DNA of 64,000 bases, from positions 1,500,179 to 1,564,178 of the forward strand of contig NC_134975.1 of the NCBI RefSeq assembly GCF_965638725.1, written 5' to 3'. Below the pieces are notes generated by a model that saw only the letters and a program-made list of their open reading frames with translations, did not search any database and was not told the DNA's origin. A program made the position numbers and the translations under genes. The stretch comes from Aptenodytes patagonicus. Taxonomy: Eukaryota > Chordata > Aves > Sphenisciformes > Spheniscidae. Shown one piece after another: positions 10,886 through 21,120 of this stretch (its first letter is position 1; every line of letters starts with the position of its first letter).

Positions 10886-11111
10886 GGCCCAGTGATGATC
10901 AAGTATCGCGCTAAGAGAGAACAGGTCCAACAATCGATTGTCTGGGCAGCCTGCACTTCATGCTTTTCCTTCTTTTTGCTCTCTTACACCATCTCTCCTT
11001 CTCTCTGCTTTTTTCCTTTCTTATCTTTCCTTGTCTTTTCTGCTTTGCTCTTCTGCCCAGACAAGATTGTGGCCTTCTCAATGACGGGTAAGATTATGAG
11101 ATCTGAGGGCT
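10886..11111 (+). ncRNA. Candidate box C/D-type RNA, copy B (LARP4 intron 10)
   Basis: Seen directly: GGCCC (10886-10890), box C GTGATGA (10892-10898), CGCGCTAAGAG (10907-10917), CAATCGATTGTCTGGGCAG (10931-10949), a pyrimidine-rich stretch of 103 nt, CTGCCCAGACAAGATTG (11053-11069), CGGGTAAGAT (11085-11094), box D CTGA (11103-11106) and GGGCT (11107-11111). The two internal arms pair over 17 bp with one two-base bulge. The outer five bases pair as four Watson-Crick pairs plus one G.U. The order and sequence of the blocks match copy A at 3016-3158, while the interiors differ. Inferred: a second member of the same intron-encoded C/D-type RNA family, expanded by a pyrimidine-rich loop. The alternative is a diverged repeat of unknown type. 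Confidence 0.5.
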
Positions 11112-11799
11112 GAGTAATGACTTGAGAATCTTCCATTTTAAGAATGAATTGAACTAAATGGAAGAATTTAGTTAGCTTACCTCCTCGTCCCTATGGTCTT
11201 TGCTGATGGAAAACTTAACCTTATTGGGGCTTTAAAACTGGTTCTTAATGCTTCTTGAAGCTGTGAAGTATGAATTAATCTTTGTTCAGCATATCTTCTC
11301 TTGAACTGCAGGAGAGTTCATTCGGAGGGGTTCATCCAGCTGCTGCTTTTGGGTTTCTGGCCTGGCTCATTAAACTTGATTTGTTTTGTCATACAGGCAG
11401 TTAATAGTGAAGTATTGGATTTTTCTCTGTAGCTAAACATTTGTTTAAGCCTGTGATATTTATTTTGCCCTGATTTGTTGCAACATCCTTGTGGGAAGGA
11501 AGATTGAGTCTTTGTAACAGAGAATCCTCAGTGCTGATGTTGGTTAAATGGATATTTTTCTATCCAGCCATCTAAAAGGTAACTTAAAATGTCTTTGGTA
11601 AAGCAGATTAATTTGACCACTCAGAATTGGGCTATTAAAAGGTGCTTTTTGTTCTGCTTTCTGGTTACAAATGAAATGCTGCAAAACTTCCAGCTGTTAA
11701 TTGCAAGGCTATGGAGAAGTCCATCAGGTAGTGGTGGAGTTGATTTTTAAAATACCACAGGACGACGGCTGAGTAGAGGGAGGAATCTGCTGCTGCTAC

Positions 11800-11841
11800 A
11801 GCCACATCACTTGCTGCTCTAGCCACATCACTTACTGCTCT
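11800..11841 (+). repeat. 21-bp tandem duplication in LARP4 intron 10
   Basis: Two adjacent copies of AGCCACATCACTTGCTGCTCT differ at one base (G versus A at unit position 14). This is a small local duplication with no apparent function. Confidence 0.8.
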
Positions 11842-13270
11842 TCTGATTTAGTGCTAACAAATGATAGTTTGTCATTCGGTGAATTCTCCTATTTTGCTTT
11901 CTTTTCTTCCCAATTTAAATTCTCTAGCCAAGCAGGAGAGAACAAATTTATTGGTGGAAGCTGGAAGGAAACTACCTCTTTGTTAGGCAGTCTAGGGTCT
12001 GTGGCATCCACAACATGCCTTTCCGTATTCACTTAGCTTAGAGAAACCAAAAGCTGCATGATTTATGGTCTGTTGAAAGAAAGGACCCTTATTCAGGCTG
12101 CAGGCTGGTCCTGGATAACTCTGTAAGAGATCACGTAGTCAAGTTAACTTCTCCTCCCGGACAGGAATCATACTTCGGCTGGCAGTGGGAGAATTTCTTC
12201 TGATTGCATGGAATGTTACAGTGAGATTGTTTAAAAACAATAAGCATGCAAAATCCTCCTTCTGTCCTTAAATTATGAGATGTGCAGGGTTGACCAGAGG
12301 AGAAAGATATAGTTTAAGGTCCTTACCTCGCTTGCCGAAGCTGATTGGTGCTGCGTGGAAAAGACAGCGAGGTGCAGAAGTGGAAAATAGTCTAAGGCAC
12401 CTGAATGCTGCTCCAGAAAACTGTTCCATGTTATGGTAGGTCAGAGTTTTTCTGGGTAATTCTGCATTTAAGACCCTGAGCCTTGACTTGCAGAAACACT
12501 GAGCGTGCACAGCTGCATCTGTGTTCAAAGGAAATACAGCTTTAATGCTGAATAATCAATAACTGGGTATGTTACCATCAATATAGTATGTATCAATGTC
12601 TGGGGTATTGTAAACTGCAGAGTCAGAGCTGTGGGTGTTTGATAACAGGAACAGTGAGACTAAGATCGTGGCTTTTCAGGCTCTTGGGGAGGTGGGCTCT
12701 CAGCTGCCCTAGCCTTATCTCCTCTGTTCTCTTCAGCCTGTTTAGTCATCATCTACTCCTGGCTTCTTGTTTCAGTTCATTTTTTTCTGCTTGTGGCCAG
12801 ATGAGTTTGTTCCTCAGGCTTGGCTTAGTTCTCCAGATCACTTTCCAATACCCTGTGCCCGTGCTGCAGGCCCAGAGAAACGAAGAATCCCTCTTTGGGT
12901 TCTTCTGGCTTTTCTATCTCCCCTAGGTTTTGGGGTTTTTTTGTTGGTTGGTTTGGGTTTTGTTTTCCTACGCACCCCCTCCCCAGCTTTGGTATCTGTT
13001 GGGCAGTGATCTCGATGTTTTCTTCAAATGGCAACACTTGACAGGAGGGGAGGTTGCAAGAACACTAGAACCAAAGGAATAGATGGAGGTAAGGAAGAAC
13101 AATTTCTTTGTTCTTGACACATGTATGTAGGAAGCAACTTCTCTGATGGAGTTCCAGTACTTACTGACCTCCTCCTTTCTTGTCGGCTACGAATTAACTG
13201 TAGTTGCTGGTAGTTTTGCATCTTGTTCTTTGAACTCTGGGTTACACAGCTGCTGCTCTGTGCCCTGCAG

Positions 13271-13504
13271 TGTGAAGCCTCACTTCCGATCATCTAACAG
13301 CTCAGAACATGCTGCGGAGGGTCCGGCTGCCGTCAGTACCATGCCAATGGGGGATGGACCACTGAACAGAACCAACTCAAGGAATTTTGTTACGGAGCGA
13401 CATAACAGTACGTTAACTGGGCACCAAGACCAAGGTTATTCCCAGAAGGATTCTTCTACCGGACAGATGGAGCAGAATGGAGATTATGGCATTGGCAGGG
13501 GCAG
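13271..13504 (+). CDS. LARP4: LARP4 coding exon 11
   Basis: The exon encodes VKPHFRSSNSSEHAAEGPAA and continues through MGDGPLNRTNSRNF and GHQDQGYSQKDSSTGQMEQN to GDYGIGRG, about residues 374-451. It is disordered, rich in Ser, Asn, Gln and Gly, and follows human LARP4 (VKPQFRSS, GDGQLNR, VEQNGDYGRGR). The acceptor is CCCTGCAG and the donor is GCAG|GTAAAG. Phase is 2 at both ends. Confidence 0.94.
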
Positions 13505-14313
13505 GTAAAGAACTGTGTGTACTGCTTTTTGCTGTAACTCAACAGTGCAGTTGGGACGTGGTGTTGGAGGTTCAAATGACTTGTGTGAGCCAAGGATCGT
13601 CAACCGTTGGCACAATACATATTTCTGTAAAGACTGACCAGGAGAAAATGGATATTTAAATAAAGCAGGCATGATAAATACTTAACTGGGAGCATGAATG
13701 CTTCCTGCTTGACTGTACAGCGGTTAGTTATTCTGATAAACACCTTGCAGTAGGATAGCGAGGTGTCTTTATTTCAAAATAGTTATTTTTCCTGATTTGT
13801 CCCCAGAATTAAAACAGCCGCTGAAGTAAAGTTGGTATTTGTATTGCTGTAAATAATAAGCAAATCCTTGGCTGGGGAATTTGATGCTCCTAAACACTGT
13901 AAGATAACTGATTTTATCTTTTGTCTGTTAACTCAGGGTTTAGACACTTAAAAATAAGTGACCAAGACAGATATGTGAGAAATCAGATGAATAAGTTTAT
14001 TACTATAAAATTATGGGATACTATTCAATTATACTATAGCCTAATTGTCACTGTGCTTGTTCAGATACAATGCTCTAGGGTACCTCCTCCACGGGGAGAG
14101 AAAAGAGAAATTGTTTCCCGTATTGGCTATGTTCCAAGAGTGTTAAGAGCTTTGACCCCTCCTGAAGATGGAGAACATCCCAGAACTGTATCTTGAGAAA
14201 CATCAGTAGGCTGCTGTAAATCCCCTGCCACAGGCTCCCCTTTGTGCAGATGAGTGTGCACTTTAGCTAGATGAATGCACTTACTGACCTTTTTTTTTTT
14301 TTTGCCTTTAAAG
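13505..14313 (+). other. LARP4: LARP4 intron 11
   Basis: This is a non-coding spacer of about 0.8 kb. An open, codon-like segment around 14079-14187 is discussed under findings; it is not symmetric and I do not call it an exon. The acceptor follows a 13-nt T run at 14291-14303. Confidence 0.85.
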
Positions 14314-14362
14314 GAGGAATGTTTTCCGAGGTCGGAGGAGACGAGAAGATGACCGGGTTTCA
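14314..14362 (+). CDS. LARP4: LARP4 coding exon 12 (Arg-rich microexon)
   Basis: This 49-nt exon encodes (R)RNVFRGRRRREDDRVS, about residues 452-468, a dense basic cluster conserved as FRGRRRREDDR in mammals. Basic patches of this type support RNA binding by the disordered tail. The acceptor is CTTTAAAG after a long T run, and the donor is TCA|GTAAGT. At 49 nt, skipping it would shift the frame. Confidence 0.93.
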
Positions 14363-14562
14363 GTAAGTTCCTCTTCCCTTATTGCAGGGAGTTGCACAAA
14401 GTGCAACGTGTTGGCTTTGCATTTATCGAAGGAATGGCATAGTCCTTAAATTCCCAGGTTACATTGTGGGTATTCAGTGTTTCTAGGAAATTCCCTGACA
14501 CTTGCTCAATGCTTTTAATGCAAGGTGTTATGGCTTTGTTAACGGGTGTTTTCCTTCTCTAG

Positions 14563-14721
14563 AGACCTCAGCCTTCAGCAGAAACAAAGACTCAGACACC
14601 AAAGTTTGACTTGCTAGCATCGAATTTTCCACCTTTGCCTGGCAGCACAGCAAAAATACCGGGAGAGCCTGTGCTGGAGAGCAGGATGTCCGATATCGTT
14701 AAAGGGGTCTGCAAAGAAAAG
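14563..14721 (+). CDS. LARP4: LARP4 coding exon 13
   Basis: The exon encodes RPQPSAETKTQTPKFDLLAS and then NFPPLPGSTAKIPGEPVLES to KGVCKEK, about residues 469-521. The FDLLASNFPPLPG block is a hallmark of LARP4 and LARP4B. The acceptor is CTTCTCTAG. The donor AAG|GTACCC departs from consensus at +4 to +6. The open frame runs on past the donor to about 14832, so read-through would add a short unrelated tail. Confidence 0.94.
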
Positions 14722-15313
14722 GTACCCGCTCTTGTCTCTGGCACGCACACGGTAGTATGCATATGCTGTGTCTCCCTTCTCCCCTGCTTAAAGAATCAGT
14801 TTATGTTAGAGCTGCACGTTGGAATGCTTTAAGGCCAAACATCATACTATGTTTGTTAATATAATAGTGCATTTTCTGTCTTTCTGTTCTTGGATTTCCT
14901 TGGCTTTTTGTGGGTATTTAGCTGAAGCTTCTGTGGTTATGTTGTTGTAAGCTCGGTACTGTTTTGGAATAAAGCAGGCAAATGAGGAGTGTTGGCGGTT
15001 GAAGTAGGAACAGTTTGTGTGTAGTGTAGGCAAGGGCTGTTTCCAGGTGAATCTGTTAGTTGAGCTGGTGGGACTAGGCATTGATAATCTGGGTGATAGA
15101 GCCTTACTTCGCATTTTATCCGCTATTTGTTTTGCCCATATAAAGGGTGATTGCTTTAGCAGCGATGCTCCAAAAGAAGTAGAATTCCTATAATCGGGAC
15201 TTGAGCAGCCTTTGAAAATCCCACTTTTCAGATGTCTTGAACTGGCATATTGAGGAGCAATTTAAGCACATCTGCAGTCTTTCCATATTTTGCAACTTAT
15301 GCTTTCTGTACAG

Positions 15314-15435
15314 GAAAGCAAAGATTTGCTGCCCAGCTGTTCAGCTCCTGCTCAGGAAGAACAGACGCACAGCACTGTCCAAGAGCCTGTGACAAGTGTG
15401 AGTTCACCAAGTGAGACTGAAGCTGTGGTGTTAAG
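15314..15435 (+). CDS. LARP4: LARP4 coding exon 14
   Basis: The exon encodes ESKDLLPSCSAPAQEEQTHS and then TVQEPVTSVSSPSETEAVVL, about residues 522-561. It is a poorly conserved Ser/Thr/Glu-rich spacer; assignment rests on position, open frame, GT/AG borders (GTACAG and AAG|GTATGC) and phase agreement with exons 13 and 15. Confidence 0.88.
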
Positions 15436-15717
15436 GTATGCAGATTACTTGAATCAAGAATATTAAAATTTGCATGTTCTAGCAAAGACTCTAGCTGGTG
15501 TCCAGCAAGGTGGCAGTAATGTTTGTTGTTATTTCTGTCTGTGGTAGGCAGCTTCTCTAGAGGCCACTAGATGGAAATAATAAATTGTGGTGGTAATGGC
15601 TGTACCATCTTGTTCTGCAGAAAAACGCAGTTGTGACTTCAAAGAAAGAAAACACTTTCTCAAACATTAATTTCTGTGTTAGTAGGTTTTAATGTTAAAT
15701 TGTTCTTGATTTAACAG

Positions 15718-15886
15718 CACAGTTCAGCCAGACAGCAAACCGGAAGAAGTGTCTGCTCAGAAAGACGTTACGAGCCACGCTTCCCCACCGGTGTCTGTCT
15801 CTCCTGTCAGTGCTGCAAAGCCGCCGAGGACAAATGCCACTTCACCTTCTACTAATGCAAGTGCAGCTCCTGCTTTGTTGATGCAG
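15718..15886 (+). CDS. LARP4: LARP4 coding exon 15
   Basis: The exon encodes (S)TVQPDSKPEEVSAQKDVTSH and continues through SPPVSVSPVSAAKPPRTNAT to ALLMQ, about residues 562-618. It is disordered and matches the weak human pattern of VSPPSTTKPSRASTASP followed by the junction with EPRKLSY. The acceptor is TTTAACAG and the donor is CAG|GTAAGG. Confidence 0.9.
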
Positions 15887-16113
15887 GTAAGGCCCAGAGC
15901 AGGGAGTGAGCGGGGAGCATGGGGAGCTTTCTCTTGGGTGTGCTGATGTAGCACTTGGGACCTGCTCGTGTGCAGTTTGCCACAGCTGTGGTGTAATTGC
16001 TCGCTGTACGTGTTCTTGCTGTTGTGCCTTGACATTGTGCCTGGGATAGTCTGGAAGAGCATAGCGTGGTTATTCTGGCATGTAAACCTTGCTCTTCTCC
16101 CTTGGTCCCAAAG

Positions 16114-16449
16114 GAGCCACGCAAGCTAAGTTATGCTGAAGTTTGCCAGAAGCCCCCAAAGGAGCCTCCTCCAGTTCCTGTTCAGCCTCTTAGGGAACAT
16201 CGTGCCAACATAGTTCCCCCTGCCAAAAATGAAGAAAATGGCACACCTGAGAAGGCTTCGGAGAAGGCTCATGACAAGGTTGAAGGTCGAATGAAGGATT
16301 ATTCTGGGTTCCGAGGCAACGGGCCTCCCAGGGGAGCTGCTGGGAAAATCAGGGAACAGAGGCGCCAATTTGGACGCAGATCATCGCCTCAGGGAGCACC
16401 TCGACGTATCGGCAAGGAGCAGTATGTGCCACCCCGGTCACCAAAGTAA
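16114..16449 (+). CDS. LARP4: LARP4 terminal coding exon 16
   Basis: The exon encodes EPRKLSYAEVCQKPPKEPPP and continues through KDYSGFRGNGPPRGAAGKI and REQRRQF to KEQYVPPRSPK, then TAA (16447-16449), about residues 619-729. The SYAEVCQKP block and the final YVPPRSPK are diagnostic of LARP4. In the family, this C-terminal region contains sequences involved in polysome and RACK1 association. The acceptor is TCCCAAAG at 16106-16113. The C-terminus is intact. Confidence 0.96.
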   Translation, partial: EPRKLSYAEVCQKPPKEPPPVPVQPLREHRANIVPPAKNEENGTPEKASEKAHDKVEGRMKDYSGFRGNGPPRGAAGKIREQRRQFGRRSSPQGAPRRIGKEQYVPPRSPK

Positions 16450-18918
16450 CACTTGTCCAGCCAATTATTCTCTATTTAATTTGAGCTGTGGACTAATAAG
16501 CAGCAAAGGAGACTCTGAGAAAGAAGTATTCATGAAGGGGAATACTGAACTGGAGCGTGGCTTGTGTGGAGAAGTTGTGGAGGGTCCCAAAATTCATCTC
16601 TAAAAGTGATTTCGCAAATGCTGGAGGATTCCAATCAATATAAATATAGAGATTATAATTTTTGTATTTTTGTTTTTAATTTGCAGAGGGTTTCCTGCTT
16701 GAAATCAGTTTTGGGGTTGTGAACTAGCATTTTGACAAAGTGAAAGAATATGAATTGACAAATTAACCTGTCCCTCAGTGTAGGAGGAAAAGGATAAGAG
16801 AATATTATTTTTGAAAAATGAGCGTTTCTGTAAAATTAGAACTTTTTTTAACCTATTTAACATTTGGCTTGTCGGATGATGTGTCTGCCATTGATGGCCT
16901 TGCATTGCAGAGCACGTCTGCGGCTGAGGTGCTTGGTCGGCGTGTGAGTGGAATGAGTGCAGCCAGATACTGTTGTCATGACTTAGTCACTGATGATAAA
17001 AACTGAATGTACTACTGTAGTAAACTTTGTGTTTCCAGCTTGAAGTATAGTCTCTTGACCTTACTAATAATTCATTCAGCAAGCTTTTTAAACTATAATT
17101 TTTACAGGATACTGGATTGTAGATCAGAGCACATGGACAGCAAAAATTGTCTTCTAGACGCAATTGGAAGGAGGCAGAAGGGAGCACGTCAGAATTTTTA
17201 ATTTGCCCTTTTTCCTCGCCTCCTTTTGAGGGCAACTTCTTAGGTTTGTTTGTTTTTTTTCTTGCTTGTTACTTTCTCTAATCTCTTTATTACGGACTTT
17301 TGTGCATTTATCTTGGTATGTTTTCCTGAGGCAGGCCCAGTATTGGATTGATGGGTGGCTACACAGTACGTGATGTTAGCCTCACAAGTAGAGAGCCTGG
17401 AATTCCGGTTGCAAGATGTGGAATTCTGCCTTGCAGGTGGGAACTCTGGGCCCGGAGTTCTGCGTGCCCCACTGGGGTTAAACTGATGTCTCTTTGAATG
17501 GCTAGCAAATCAGAGACGTGGCTGGGTTTTCTATATACTGACCTATCTTTGCATTCTGGAGTAGGGTATTGGATGCTGTATACTAGAAATCAGGGTTTAT
17601 GTCTACTGGGAACTCATTGTTTACAGCTGATGTAGTAGCAACTGACTTTTTTTAACTTTAAAGTGGAGCTAAAGGTAAAGAGTTAAACAAAACCCCTCAT
17701 GTTCACAGAAGCTACTTGAAAGGTAGCATCTTGCCTAGCTGTATGCTGACTAAATTTGCAACACTATTGTGTAGTAAGTGGTTAAGTTTAAAGGTGATAA
17801 CCATAATGACTGAAATAGGAAAATTCAGTGCATTAATCTGCCAAAATCAGCATGCCAGGGTTCAAAGTTCTGTATAAAGTATTAGGGAAAAGTAGCTTCC
17901 AGCAGTAAGAATCACACCTTTTTTTTTTTCTTTTTTTTTTCTCTTTTTAGTGAATAGCAAGTGTACAAATTTAAAGTCGTAAGTTGTGAACACTGGAAAA
18001 CTCAATTGTGATATATACCGTAAACATCTTAGTAATATATGCTAGTGTTGCCATTAGAATGAATGTAAGTGGCAGATAAAATAACTGTGAAAAATTTCAT
18101 CTTCTGACTTCTTAGCCAGATAACCCGTGGCGACTTCTTACTCGGTAGGCATTCTCTATCAACTGCTTTGAGAACACTCATATCTATTTTTATAAATATA
18201 TATATAAAGCCAGAGTTGTCATTTCTCTAACTTATTATTCAGCTTGGCAATTGCTTTGATTTGATTCATAACACAATATAGTGTATTTATGCAGTTAACT
18301 GTTCATTTCTACGCATGTTATATATATACATATATATATAAAAAAAAACCAAAATCATTATTCACTTTTAAACTACCTGTACTGGGTTTGGGAGGTTTTT
18401 TTAATTTCGTAAAAAAAAATCGTGGCTCACGTCTACAGTTTAGGGATGCTTACAGAACCCTTCTCCATTATTTCAATAATGCTACATTTGTTGGAATGAT
18501 AGAGAAGTTTAAATATTTAAAAGTGTTAAAGTTCTGAAATGAATTGAATTCAAAGTTAATTTTTAATCATTTTAAAGGCTATAAACAATTACTGCAGTCA
18601 AACTGGAAAAAACAAACCTGTATGATAGTCACAGATATTTAGGATAGATGTGCACTGTCATCGCAAAGTTGAGTAAGGGTTGGGATGCTAATAGCTGCCG
18701 TAAGCTGTTTGCTGTTCAGAGGAAGAGTTGCTTGGGAAGAGGCTTGTGCAGATGTTGATCTCTGGCCTCCGTGGTAAAGGCGGCGTGCTAATTCTGATCC
18801 ACGCAGGCATCCGCTTTCAGTGCAGTGCATAGAATAACCTTGTAGTGCTGAAAGTATCTGAATTTTTAGCAATTGTGAAATGTAACTTCTTCATTTATTA
18901 GATGTGGAAAAAAAAAAA

Positions 18919-18924
18919 AATAAA
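18919..18924 (+). terminator. LARP4: Possible alternative LARP4 poly(A) signal
   Basis: An AATAAA lies inside an A-rich stretch within the 3' UTR. Such hexamers occur by chance in A-rich DNA and I see no strong GU-rich element just downstream, so proximal usage is only a possibility. Confidence 0.25.
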
Positions 18925-19990
18925 TAACCGCAGTTCAATCTTTCTTGTAAGGTGATTGGAAAAACTTGACTGTGGAAAGGATGCTTCGTATGTCCTGGGT
19001 GTGCATTTTCCAGCAGCAGATTATGGCTCTTGTACAGTGTATGCAAATAAGTCTGTAAACCTGTTGGCTTTTTCCAGCATATTCAAACTTTTATCAGATT
19101 AGGGCGCTCATAATTATTTATTGAATACCTGCGTGCAAGGATTTAACATGAGCATTTCCCTTCTCCCCTCTTCCCCGCTGCCATTTATAACTGTGGTTCT
19201 GTTTTTTTTCCTTTCTGTTCTTTTTTTGGGGGGAGGGGGGGATAACCAAGTAAATATAAAGGCTGTGAAAACCATAGTTTTGTGTGCGAGTTCTCCTGCA
19301 GTACTTGTATTGCATGGCAAACATATAACTTAGACGGGCTAGCTGCTACATTCTCATCCCCTGTAACGGACTCAGGCAAGCTATTCTGTCTCTACCCACC
19401 AAGTTTGCCTGTTCTGTCAGACCGGGGGAAACAGGGACGAAGGGGTCGTTTGGGAGCCGGCCTGACTGCTGGTACAGCTCATTGATTTCATTTGAGCTGT
19501 GTCATTTTATCAGCAGAGGTGACACTGTCCTTTGTTCAACAGCGATGGTCAGTGTGCACTTGAAGTGACAAATAACAGTTCTCCGTGGTTCCTTCTTGGT
19601 AGCTTACCACACGATGGAAAGACAAATTTTCCTACTCTGCTGATATTAAATACCAGAAGGTGCAAATCACATGTAACTTTCAGTTTTACGAACTGTGACT
19701 TGTTTTCAGAATTGTTGACTTTTGTTAGCTACAGAATTATACTTCCCCAGTTAAGTTCTTTTCCGAATTACTGTGCATGGAAAAGATTGGGCCACTCTCT
19801 TGTACTTCTGCTGGGGAGTGAAAAGAGAAGTATTTGCATGTGATAGTAAAATTAAAAGTGCAAAAAGTTTTTTCTTTTGATTTCTAAAATTAAGTTAGTT
19901 TTATAGTATCTTACATTCCTGCTATCTTCGTTTTTTTTAAAAAAAAGTTAGCCTGGCACAGTATGATGGTGCAGTTTTAGCAGTAGGTTT

Positions 19991-20018
19991 AAAAAAAAAA
20001 AAAAAAAGAAAAAAAAAG
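19991..20018 (+). repeat. A-rich low-complexity tract in LARP4 3' UTR
   Basis: A nearly pure A run is interrupted by one G. No element body is recognisable upstream, so I do not read it as a retrotransposon tail. Confidence 0.85.
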
Positions 20019-21089
20019 TAACCCACTCTATTAACCAGAAGAGAAAGATGATACTGTGGCAGATCAGTAGCAAATAAGTGACTTAATCAATGCTTTACTG
20101 TAGTTAAATAGCTATGGCCTTACTACTTTGTCAATATCAGCTTAATTGTCTTGAAAATGTCCGCTATTTTTACTGTTACCCAAGTGAATGTTCACCTGGG
20201 GTAAAATATCTGGTATGTACAGATGATATTTTAAATTTGTAAAATGCGCCATTGTATTACAGACGATGCAACAGAAATGCACTTCGGGGGGAAATTGCTT
20301 CTGATAAGTTTTTTTGTAAATCCTTGATTACTACAGATATGCAATAGAATTTTTGTTTCTAATTTTGATATTTCCTTCTGAAACATAAGATTGTTGCCAT
20401 TAATCTGAATGATTTATCATGCTCTTCTTTGTGTGTATATATTACATATAGTCTGAGCTTCCTTTAGGATGGTACATAATTTTGGTTTGTTGTAGTTATT
20501 TTAGTTGGCTCTTCTCTTAAGTGCCTTTAGCATAGGCACTTCAAGAGGTTAATCGAGTCTGTTTTTAATGTACAGTTGGGAGGACTTGAAATGGAGTTAA
20601 AGCAACTTATTTCTGAAAAATCCATCTGCAAACTAACCTGTAACAACTTTAAAATTTTATATTTAAGAACCAGAGGTTTATTTTTATGGAGCTTCAGTTA
20701 TGGATACAGTTTCCAAAAATGCAACTTCAAATGTAAACAGACTGTGCATAAATGGGTTTTGTTCTAATTTTTATAGAATACAAAATATTCAGATAATATA
20801 TTGAGCTCAAGTTACTACAGACATCTTGTTCCTCCCGGATGAATCCAGCTTCCCCTTGGCATTTATGATCTCTCTTCAAAGTGGTAGGGCTTCAGTGAAA
20901 GGAGAAAAAAGCAACCTATCTGGCTTCTATACTTTGTCTGTTCTGGTATATTCCTGTTGTCAAAACTGTCCAAAACAAAATTTGTGTAAAGTAGGTTCAT
21001 GCTTTAAATGTTAAAATGATAATACATGTATTTGTATTTGTTTTTGACATTGCCAAGGTGCTATGGGAAATTGAAATAACAGTTAGAAA

Positions 21090-21095
21090 AATAAA
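21090..21095 (+). terminator. LARP4: LARP4 poly(A) signal
   Basis: A canonical AATAAA is followed by an A-rich stretch and then a GU-rich region (TGTGTTGCTGTTGTGGTGTTG-like, about 21163-21183). This is the normal arrangement for a cleavage and polyadenylation site near 21110-21120. It is the last strong signal before the DIP2B CpG island. Confidence 0.7.
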
Positions 21096-21120
21096 GCTGA
21101 TTTAAAAGAAAAAAAAAACC

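Larger units (their letters stand above)
9533..13270 (+). other. LARP4: LARP4 intron 10
   Basis: At about 3.7 kb this is the longest LARP4 intron in the window. It contains the candidate box C/D RNA copy B (10886-11111) and a 21-bp imperfect tandem duplication at 11800-11841. I saw no coding exon or transposon in the rest, which has only short frames. Confidence 0.9.
16450..21115 (+). other. LARP4: LARP4 3' untranslated region
   Basis: About 4.7 kb of AT-rich sequence with no coding potential, CpG island or exon follows the LARP4 stop and ends at the poly(A) signal. Mammalian LARP4 also has a multi-kilobase 3' UTR. It contains many T-rich tracts, alternating TA runs at about 18194-18206 and 18318-18340, A-rich tracts at 18908-18920 and 19991-20018, and a possible earlier AATAAA at 18919-18924. 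The exact extent is inferred from the poly(A) signal, not from transcripts. Confidence 0.75.
1..21120 (+). other. LARP4: LARP4 gene, 3' part (intron 1 to poly(A) site)
   Basis: This is the La-related protein 4 gene, lacking its promoter and first coding exon, which lie left of the window. Fifteen exons from 2583 to 16449 join in frame with GT/AG borders and give 723 residues plus a stop; human LARP4 is about 724 residues, so the set looks complete apart from the few N-terminal residues of exon 1. Domains in order are the PAM2w peptide (LNPNAKVW), La motif, RRM, and a long disordered tail with Arg-rich and conserved SYAEVCQKP segments. The family binds poly(A) and PABP and associates with RACK1 and polysomes in the cytoplasm, stabilising mRNAs and their poly(A) tails. 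LARP4B is the paralogue; the PAM2w sequence, the tail and linkage to DIP2B favour LARP4. No frameshift or stop interrupts the reading frame. Confidence 0.96.

Noticed and set aside
15757..16124. Minus-strand open frames of about 90-100 residues opposite LARP4 exons 15 and 16
   Set aside because: They are shadows of coding exons on the other strand and have no independent support.
16961..17007. TGATGA followed closely by CTGA in the LARP4 3' UTR, as a further box C/D RNA
   Set aside because: The boxes are only a few bases apart, with no terminal stem and none of the blocks shared by the two intronic candidates.
19991..20018. A-rich tract as the tail of a processed pseudogene or LINE
   Set aside because: No retrotransposon or gene-derived sequence precedes it and no target duplication is evident. 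It sits in an AT-rich 3' UTR.
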